Shown: positions 58,053 through 64,000 of the stretch, piece by piece
Layout: every line of letters begins with the position of its first letter
How positions within the stretch are numbered: the first letter of the stretch is position 1
From: Aquimarina intermedia
Lineage (GTDB): Bacteria; Bacteroidota; Bacteroidia; Flavobacteriales; Flavobacteriaceae
Assembly (NCBI RefSeq): GCF_008124785.1
Contig: NZ_VNHU01000002.1
Location: 124,001 to 188,000 of the forward strand
Direction: 5' to 3'
Length of the DNA: 64,000 nt
Made by a program: the position numbers and the translations under genes
Notes under the pieces: model-generated
What the model was told of the DNA's origin: nothing
Seen by the model: the letters and a program-made list of their open reading frames with translations, nothing else
Database searches by the model: none

Positions 58053-58331
58053 CGAAATTTACTCCATAGAATAATCAAACTAACAAGAACGTAGATCATC
58101 CTCTCCTTGCGTTCCACTGCACTCGTCGGTGATCACGAATTCTCCTCTAAAATAAAGAACTGACATCGACCTCTTTTGGGAGATTCAGCGACTCCTAAAA
58201 CAATAACAACAGGAGCTAAAGCAATTCAGAATAAAGTTACTCCATAGAATAACCTAACTAACAAGAACGTAGATCATCCTCTCCTTGCGTTTCACTCCAC
58301 TCGTCGGTGATCACGAATTCTCCTCTAAAAT
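57708..58331. repeat. composite degenerate repeats at the far end of the array
   Basis: Up to three units of about 180 bp follow one after another: broken CRISPR repeat, the 53-55-bp insert (57742-57794, 57992-58044, 58166-58220), the repeat end, then an 80-85-bp tail (57807-57886, about 58053-58136, about 58230-58314) that ends GGTGATCAC before the next GAATTCTCC. Tails share ACAAGAACGTAGATCATCCT. One ordinary 30-bp spacer (57928-57957) lies between units one and two. The last repeat fragment stops near 58331. Confidence 0.82.
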
Positions 58332-58411
58332 AAAGAATTAATATGCAAACACTAAAATTTCAGTCACTTCAAAATTAATACCGTATCAAATACTTTATCA
58401 CCATTGGCTAT

Positions 58412-58609
58412 TTAGAAAAATAGATCTAGAGAATTGCTAAGTAAAGATAGCTTGACAAGTTGAACACTACGATCATTCACAAATACACTCTTAAACTTGC
58501 TTCGAATGGCACTGGTGGCATTAGAAAGCCAACGAAGCTGTTTTTTATTAGAAAAATTATAAGTCAATCGATACTTATAAAACAAAAAACCCTCCTGATC
58601 AATGATCAA
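58412..58609 (-). other. short open frame carrying the right flank peptide
   Basis: 65 codons, MIIDQEGFLFYKYRLTYNFS then KKQLRWLSNATSAIRSKF and a Ser/Leu-rich end. The part KKQLRWLSNAT matches the frame at the left flank repeat (KLLRWLSNAT). It may be a remnant of a longer gene, perhaps of a mobile element, or of an ORF duplicated on both sides. I recognise no family. Confidence 0.4.
58514..58538. repeat. right copy of the 25-bp direct repeat flanking the CRISPR-Cas locus
   Basis: GGTGGCATTAGAAAGCCAAC and GAAGC, 24/25 identical to 50756-50780. It lies 82 bp from the 3' end of tRNA-Leu and about 200 bp beyond the last repeat fragment. Confidence 0.75.
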
Positions 58610-58619
58610 GAGGGTTAAG

Positions 58620-58705
58620 TACTGAAGGCGGGACTTGAACCCGCACGGGCCTTACAGCCCATTGGATTTTAAGTCCAACGTGTCTACCAATTCCACCACT
58701 TCAGC
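58620..58705 (-). tRNA. tRNA-Leu (anticodon TAA)
   Basis: Minus strand, GCTGAAG acceptor pairing with CTTCAGT (one G-T pair), anticodon loop CTTAAAA within the TTGGA/TCCAA stem, a long variable arm as expected for Leu, and the TTCAAGTC T-loop. 86 nt, CCA not encoded. It decodes UUA and is the last gene before the CRISPR flank. Confidence 0.92.
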
Positions 58706-58722
58706 ATGGTATATTTTCTCAG

Positions 58723-58794
58723 AGCGAAAGACGGGATTTGAACCCGCGACCCTCACCTTGGCAAGGTGATGCTCTACCCCTGAGCTACTTTCGC
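58723..58794 (-). tRNA. tRNA-Gly (anticodon GCC)
   Basis: Minus strand, GCGAAAG/CTTTCGC acceptor, GTAGCTCAGGGGTAGAGCA D-arm, anticodon loop TTGCCAA in a CACCT/AGGTG stem, and GGTTTGAACCC T-arm. 72 nt, CCA not encoded. Upstream of and likely co-transcribed with tRNA-Leu, 17 bp apart. Confidence 0.93.
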
Positions 58795-58890
58795 AGTTTA
58801 TTTAAGAACGTTGCAATACCTGATTGCGGATGCAAATTTAAAACATTTCTATAAACGACAAAGCTTTTTGATGAAAAAGAATAAAAAAAA

Positions 58891-61518
58891 TTACACCTGT
58901 GAAGCTTTCTTACTGGTTAACATACGTTTAATTTCATTTAATTTCATCAAAGCTTCTACGGGAGTTAAGGTATCAATGTCAATATGCAGGATTTCTTCTT
59001 TGATTTGTTCTAATAACGGGTCGTCCAGATTGAAAAAACTTAACTGTACTTTTTCTTCTTCCTGTAAATTTTTGATCTTACCGGTTAGCTCCTCACTACT
59101 ATGTGATTTTTCTAGTTTTTTCAACATTTTATTAGCTCGATGTAATACTTGTTGTGGCATACCGGCCATCTTTGCTACATGGATACCAAAACTGTGCTCA
59201 CTGCCGCCGGGAACCAACTTTCGCAAAAACAACACAGTATCTTTCAGCTCTTTTACAGAGACATTATAATTTTTTATTCGCCCAAAGGTTTCGCTCATCT
59301 CATTGAGCTCATGATAATGTGTCGCAAACAGGGTTTTGGGTCGTGCAGGATGCTCGTGTAGAAATTCACTAATTGCCCAAGCAATAGAAATTCCGTCATA
59401 GGTACTTGTTCCTCGTCCGATTTCATCAAGTAACACTAAACTGCGATCAGAGATGTTATTCAAAATACTGGCGGTTTCATTCATTTCAACCATAAACGTT
59501 GACTCGCCCATCGAGATGTTATCACTCGCCCCTACTCTTGTAAATATCTTATCAACTACGCCAAGATGCGCGGCTTCTGCCGGCACAAAGCTTCCCATTT
59601 GTGCGAGCAATACTATAAGTGCTGTTTGTCGCAAAATTGCAGACTTACCACTCATATTCGGTCCTGTAATCATAATCATTTGCTGATTTTGATTATCAAG
59701 CTGAACGTCATTAGCAATATAGGGTTCTCCAACCGGTAATTGTTTTTCTATCACAGGGTGACGACCGTTTTTGATATCCAAAGCATAAGAATCATCCAAA
59801 ACAGGTCGGCAATAGTCGTTTTCTTCAGCTAACTGTGCAAAAGATGCCAAACAATCCAATTCTCCAATCAACGCAGCATTACGCTGTATCGGCTGTATAT
59901 AATCTGCCAACCAAAGTACCAATTCACTAAACAGTTGCTGCTCAAGTATGAGAATTTTTTCTTCTGCACCTAAAATTTTTTCTTCATATTCTTTCAACTC
60001 CTCAGTAATATATCGCTCTGCATTCACCAGGGTCTGTTTGCGAATCCAGGTATCCGGAACTTTATCACGGTGTGTATTACGTACTTCAATATAATATCCA
60101 AACACATTATTAGATGCTATTTTAAGAGAGCTTATCCCCGTAGCTTCCGTTTCACGGGCTAGCATCTTATCCAAATAATCTTTACCGGAGAATGCAATGG
60201 CTCTCAATTCATCTAATTCACCTACCACCCCATTAGCAATGGTATTTCCTTTTAAAATATTTACAGGTGCTTCTTCGTTTAGGGTACTTTTTATTTTTGT
60301 TCGTAAGAGTTCACAGTCATGCAACTGTTCTCCCATTTTTTTGAGTGACTCATTTTTACTCTTTGTTGCCAGTATTTTAATCGGTGCGATGGCTTCCAGA
60401 GAGTTTTTGAGCTGTACCACCTCTCTCGGACATACTTTACCGGTGGCGACCTTTGATATCAATCGTTCGATATCACCAATACGCTTGAGTTGTACAGTTA
60501 ATTTTTGTTTTTCATCGGCTGTTGATTTTAGGTATGCTACCACCTCCTGTCTTCGGTATATTGCATCACTATCCTTTAATGGAAGTGCTAACCAACGTTT
60601 TAAAACACGACCTCCCATAGGAGAAATAGTTTTATCAATTACATCCAGTAAGGTAACTGCATTCACCGCTGTCGAATGATATAATTCCAGGTTACGAATC
60701 GTAAAGCGATCCATCCAGATATAACGCTCTTCGGCAATACGCTGTAGTGAGGTAATATGCTGAATATTGTGATGCTGCGTTTCGCCTAAATAATGTAAAA
60801 TTACGCCGGACGCTATGCTACCTTCGGTTAAATGATCCACTCCAAATCCTTTTAACGAAGTGGTTTTAAAATGTGCATTTAAAGTTTCATAGGTATAATC
60901 TGTCTTAAACACCCAGTCTTCTAAAAAGAATACGTGATGATCTTCTCCAAAATCCTCCACAAAGTTTTTCTTATTAGCTTTAGAAACTAACACTTCGCTA
61001 GGATTAAAGTTCTGTATCAACTTATCAATATACGCTACATCCCCCTGAGCAGTTAGAAATTCTCCCGTAGAGACATCCAAGAACGCAATACCCAACGATT
61101 TTTTACCATAATGCACAGCACACAAAAAATTGTTGGTTTTACTGTTTAAAACCTCATCATTTAAAGCTACACCAGGCGTTACCAATTCCGTAACGCCTCG
61201 CTTAACAATCGTTTTAGTTTGTTTAGGATCTTCTAATTGATCACAAATAGCAACACGCTCTCCCGCCTTAACTAATTTGGGTAAATAGGTATTAAGCGAG
61301 TGATGTGGAAACCCTGCCAAGGCAGTTTCGGTCTCACTTCCATTTCCTCTTTTTGTTAATACTATATTGAGGATTCTTGCAGAGCGTATAGCGTCCTCGC
61401 CAAATGTCTCGTAGAAATCTCCCACTCTAAAAAGCAATAATGCATCAGGATACTTAGCCTTAATGGCATTGTACTGCTTCATTAAAGGTGTCACTTTTTT
61501 ATTCTTACTTGCTGCCAA
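58891..61518 (-). CDS. mutS: DNA mismatch repair protein MutS
   Basis: 875 residues. The mismatch-contact motif is [16 protein letters not shown] (Phe-x-Glu) near the N-terminus; connector, core and clamp follow; the ATPase has [18 protein letters not shown] (P-loop), [30 protein letters not shown] (Walker B) and [10 protein letters not shown]. The tail is the usual helix-turn-helix dimer part, [17 protein letters not shown]. Recognises mismatches and starts repair with MutL. It is divergent from the TrmH gene. Confidence 0.97.
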   Translation of the reverse strand: MAASKNKKVTPLMKQYNAIKAKYPDALLLFRVGDFYETFGEDAIRSARILNIVLTKRGNGSETETALAGFPHHSLNTYLPKLVKAGERVAICDQLEDPKQTKTIVKRGVTELVTPGVALNDEVLNSKTNNFLCAVHYGKKSLGIAFLDVSTGEFLTAQGDVAYIDKLIQNFNPSEVLVSKANKKNFVEDFGEDHHVFFLEDWVFKTDYTYETLNAHFKTTSLKGFGVDHLTEGSIASGVILHYLGETQHHNIQHITSLQRIAEERYIWMDRFTIRNLELYHSTAVNAVTLLDVIDKTISPMGGRVLKRWLALPLKDSDAIYRRQEVVAYLKSTADEKQKLTVQLKRIGDIERLISKVATGKVCPREVVQLKNSLEAIAPIKILATKSKNESLKKMGEQLHDCELLRTKIKSTLNEEAPVNILKGNTIANGVVGELDELRAIAFSGKDYLDKMLARETEATGISSLKIASNNVFGYYIEVRNTHRDKVPDTWIRKQTLVNAERYITEELKEYEEKILGAEEKILILEQQLFSELVLWLADYIQPIQRNAALIGELDCLASFAQLAEENDYCRPVLDDSYALDIKNGRHPVIEKQLPVGEPYIANDVQLDNQNQQMIMITGPNMSGKSAILRQTALIVLLAQMGSFVPAEAAHLGVVDKIFTRVGASDNISMGESTFMVEMNETASILNNISDRSLVLLDEIGRGTSTYDGISIAWAISEFLHEHPARPKTLFATHYHELNEMSETFGRIKNYNVSVKELKDTVLFLRKLVPGGSEHSFGIHVAKMAGMPQQVLHRANKMLKKLEKSHSSEELTGKIKNLQEEEKVQLSFFNLDDPLLEQIKEEILHIDIDTLTPVEALMKLNEIKRMLTSKKASQV

Positions 61519-61711
61519 AAGTTGTATCTTTATTTGAATCCTGCTAAAGTAAGTATTCCGTATTCTTTTAAAAAATTCACTCTTGCTGAGTTATACTTTT
61601 TTTATTCACAATAAAAGCAGTTTACCAAAGGGCTTGGAACGTGAGAAATCCATTTTCCTATTCCGACATTTCTATACCCGTATTTTAAATTGCTTCCCTT
61701 ATTTTTGTAGC

Positions 61712-62254
61712 ATGCATGCAAAAAGAAAATTAAAAAATAGCGAGTTAGATCGCAAGACTGTCGAAGAATTTAAATCCGCATCCAAAACACCTATTATTGT
61801 TATTTTGGATAACATTCGAAGTCTAAACAATATTGGATCTGTTTTTAGAACAGGTGACGCTTTTATCATTGAAAAAATATATCTGTGTGGCATTACAGCT
61901 ACTCCGCCGCATAAAGACATTCAGAAAACCGCACTTGGTGCTACTGACACCGTTTCCTGGGAATATAAAGAGGATACCGTAGCCTTGGTAGAAGCATTGA
62001 AAGAAGACAACATCAAAATCCTCGCAATAGAACAGGCAGAACAAGCGATTATGTTGAATGATTTTGCTCCAGAAGTCAATCAGAAATATGCCGTTGTTTT
62101 TGGTAACGAAGTTAAGGGGGTACAACAAACCGTAGTTAACCAGAGTGACGCAGTCATCGAAATTCCGCAATATGGCAGTAAGCATTCCTTAAATATTTCA
62201 GTAAGTGCCGGAGTTGTTTTATGGGATTTGTTTTGTAAGTTTAAAGCGTTGTAA
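61712..62254 (+). CDS. TrmH/SpoU-family RNA methyltransferase
   Basis: 180 residues from the ATG at 61712, which avoids a 43-residue extension unlike the family. The SPOUT knot motifs are VILDNIRSLNNIGSVFRTGD, YAVVFGNEVKGVQQ and EIPQYGSKHSLNISVSAGVV, the last with the conserved Asn and Ser. It methylates ribose 2'-O in tRNA or rRNA; the target is unknown. TATTTTTG at 61700-61707 would place transcription start about at the ATG, so the message may be leaderless. Confidence 0.88.
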   Translation: MHAKRKLKNSELDRKTVEEFKSASKTPIIVILDNIRSLNNIGSVFRTGDAFIIEKIYLCGITATPPHKDIQKTALGATDTVSWEYKEDTVALVEALKEDNIKILAIEQAEQAIMLNDFAPEVNQKYAVVFGNEVKGVQQTVVNQSDAVIEIPQYGSKHSLNISVSAGVVLWDLFCKFKAL

Positions 62255-62276
62255 CAACCACTTAACATCTCTATTT

Positions 62277-63587
62277 ATGAAAAATCTTGTGCTTTTTGCT
62301 ACAATTATCCTGTTCTTTCTTTCGTGTAAACAAGAGAAAAACAACACAGGAGAACAGAAAGATCCCTTGTACTCAAAAGCAAAAGCTATTCATGAAAAAG
62401 TAATCACATTGGATACACACTGTGACATCAATGTGGATAATTTTACAACGCTAAAAAACTATACTCAAAATCTGGATACTCAGGTTACCTTGCCCAAAAT
62501 GAAATCCGGAGGATTAGACGTGGCATGGTTTATCGTGTATACTGGACAAGACAGCTTGACTACCCAAGGCTATGAGAAAGCGTATAAAAATGCAATTTCA
62601 AAATTTGAAGCTATCCATAGACTAGTGGAAGATATTGCTCCTAATGAAATTGAGTTAGCCGTAACCTCTGCTCAGGTTCGTGAGATTCATAGCAAAGGCA
62701 AAAAAGTCGCTATGATAGGAATCGAAAATGGATATCCCGTGGGTACCGAGATCGAAAATGTACAACGGTTTTATGACTTAGGCGGGCGCTATATGTCATT
62801 ATCGCATCAAGGACACAGTCAGTTATCAGATTCGAACACCGGTGAGAATGATAGCATCTGGTTGCACAATGGTTTGAGTGAACTAGGTAAAGAAGTTATT
62901 GTCGAGATGAATCGTGTCGGAATGATGATTGATATCTCTCATCCATCCAAAGAGGCTATGAGACAAATGATTGAACTCACCAAAGCTCCAATCATCGCCT
63001 CACACTCCTCGGCTAGAGCACTTTGTGATCATAGTCGAAATCTTGATGATGAGCAATTGCAATGGATGAAAGAAAATGGTGGCGTGGTTCAAACCGTAGC
63101 ATTTCGCACCTATTTGAATACTGAAAAATCTGATCTGCGAATAGCCAAAGAAAAAGAAATTGCAAAAGAAATCGCTGATTCGATGGGCGGTACTTGGTTA
63201 GAGCGTAAAGAGGTAGCAGCCCTAAAACAGGAAGAAAAAGATGCTTACCTGAAATTCATAGAAAAACTACGCCCTATACATCTGAAAAAGATGAATTCTA
63301 TGAAAAATCTTCCTCCCAAAGTGGATGTTGTCGATTATGTAAATCACATTGACTACCTGATTGAGAAAATGGGGATTGATCATGTAGGTATCAGCTCAGA
63401 TTTTGATGGTGGCGGTGGTATTGAGGGTTGGAGCGACGCATCAGAAACGTTTAATGTTACACTCGAACTTGTCAAAAGAGGCTATACCGAAGCGCAAATT
63501 GAAAAGTTATGGAGTGGCAATTTGTTAAGAGTGCTGGACGAAGTACAACAAGTCGCTAAAGAAATACAATCCAAAAAATCAGTTTAG
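62277..63587 (+). CDS. lipoprotein dipeptidase, peptidase family M19
   Basis: 436 residues from the ATG at 62277, which gives a signal peptide with lipobox FLSC (Cys about 17). The longer frame starts inside the preceding gene. Zinc ligands are in LDTHCDINVDNF (HxD), IGIENGYPVG (Glu), ISHPSKEAM and IASHSSARALCDH (His), and ISSDFDGGGG (Asp). Membrane dipeptidases of this family cleave L-dipeptides or L-D peptides. It lies in the outer membrane or periplasm. Its stop overlaps the end of the convergent kinase gene by 4 bp. Confidence 0.9.
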   Translation: MKNLVLFATIILFFLSCKQEKNNTGEQKDPLYSKAKAIHEKVITLDTHCDINVDNFTTLKNYTQNLDTQVTLPKMKSGGLDVAWFIVYTGQDSLTTQGYEKAYKNAISKFEAIHRLVEDIAPNEIELAVTSAQVREIHSKGKKVAMIGIENGYPVGTEIENVQRFYDLGGRYMSLSHQGHSQLSDSNTGENDSIWLHNGLSELGKEVIVEMNRVGMMIDISHPSKEAMRQMIELTKAPIIASHSSARALCDHSRNLDDEQLQWMKENGGVVQTVAFRTYLNTEKSDLRIAKEKEIAKEIADSMGGTWLERKEVAALKQEEKDAYLKFIEKLRPIHLKKMNSMKNLPPKVDVVDYVNHIDYLIEKMGIDHVGISSDFDGGGGIEGWSDASETFNVTLELVKRGYTEAQIEKLWSGNLLRVLDEVQQVAKEIQSKKSV

Positions 63588-64000
63588 GCTAATATTTTCT
63601 CTAGAATCCAAATATAATCGGATCGGTTGCTCACAAAATCACGATCAGAGATATCGATAATTTTTACATTGCGATCTTTTTGAGATTTTATGAATTCAAA
63701 ATAACCTTTGTTTATCTTTTCAAGGTACTCCGGAGCGATGTCTTTTTCGTAAACACGCCCTCTTTTCTTGATGTTCTCAAGTAATCGCTCAGTGTTTTGA
63801 TATAAGTAAACGTATAAGCCGGGTTTAGGGAGGTTTGAATACATAATATCAAACACCTTTTTATACAGACCATACTCTTCTGGTTGCAGCGTTACTTTGG
63901 CAAAAATCAAGGATTTGTAAATATCATAATCACTCACCACAAAATCTTTAAACAAATCTAATTGCCCAATATCATCCTGAAGTCGTTGGTATCGATCTGC
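63584..64000 (-). CDS. deoxynucleoside kinase, C-terminal part (continues beyond the window)
   Basis: 139 codons open to the right edge; the first is ADRYQRLQDDIGQLDLF. The lid is KKRGRVYEKDIAPEYLEK and the acidic segment LQPEEYGLYKKVFDIMYS precedes the lid. These match the same kinase family as the gene at 13133, but sequences differ enough that they are separate paralogues with probably different substrates. The N-terminal P-loop is outside the window. Confidence 0.85.
   Translation of the reverse strand, partial: ADRYQRLQDDIGQLDLFKDFVVSDYDIYKSLIFAKVTLQPEEYGLYKKVFDIMYSNLPKPGLYVYLYQNTERLLENIKKRGRVYEKDIAPEYLEKINKGYFEFIKSQKDRNVKIIDISDRDFVSNRSDYIWILEKILA

Noticed and set aside
58811-59269. 152-codon plus-strand frame opposite the mutS 3' end
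   Set aside because: Antisense to mutS, Ser/Cys-rich, no recognisable protein features.

Overview
The window comes from a low-GC member of the Bacteroidota, most likely a marine Flavobacteriaceae (family-level inference). Supporting signs are lipoproteins with SCS/ASC-type lipoboxes, promoters of the TTG-N17-19-TAnnTTTG type, DUF5686 and 2TM proteins, a flavobacterial-type ~1400-residue type II-C Cas9 with 46-bp CRISPR repeats, and an EgtB/EgtD pair.

Layout. 1-9300 is a methionine/SAM block. A minus-strand operon (metY-metX-thrA-osmC-metZ) sits behind a SAM-I riboswitch. Divergent to it is metK, behind a SAM-II-like (long-loop) riboswitch. 9300-20200 holds mixed housekeeping genes: an SDR, a TVP38 membrane protein, an MDR reductase, a deoxynucleoside kinase, small acidic lipoproteins, waaA/kdtA, a DegT-type aminotransferase, an amidohydrolase, and a DM13 lipoprotein followed by a broken outer-membrane protein gene. 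20200-32900 carries fabD, a frameshifted flavin-binding stress protein gene, a fructosamine-kinase-like gene, folA, egtB-egtD-DUF427, thyA, a CNT nucleoside transporter, a bifunctional nuclease and etfAB. 33000-40900 carries pdhB, a DUF5686 protein, both a soluble and a membrane pyrophosphatase, and an App1-type phosphatase. 40900-44200 is a compact putative DNA-damage cassette: an S24/XRE repressor divergent from DUF559, radical-SAM and TIGR03915-like genes, with two palindromic operators between them. 44300-50600 has a repetitive acidic lipoprotein, a nitroreductase, a pentapeptide-repeat protein, a decayed aldehyde dehydrogenase gene, and a GAF histidine kinase with a response regulator.

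50750-58540 is a complete type II-C CRISPR-Cas locus: tracrRNA (minus strand), cas9, cas1 with one in-frame stop, cas2, and an array with 17 spacers of 29-30 bp. Its repeats carry an apparent internal promoter with the same TTG-N19-TAnnTTnG layout as the tracrRNA promoter. Several repeats at the end far from cas2 are split by a 53-55-bp insert and grade into ~180-bp composite units that are not spacer-repeat structure. A 25-bp direct repeat (24/25 identical), coding for the same LRWLSNAT peptide, flanks the whole module. tRNA-Leu and tRNA-Gly, mutS, a TrmH-type methyltransferase, an M19 dipeptidase and a second, partial deoxynucleoside kinase follow.

At least four genes are broken by nonsense or single-base frameshift changes: cas1, the outer-membrane protein, the aldehyde dehydrogenase and the PNPOx-like protein. 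Either this lineage is shedding genes or the assembly contains base errors; the sequence alone cannot decide.
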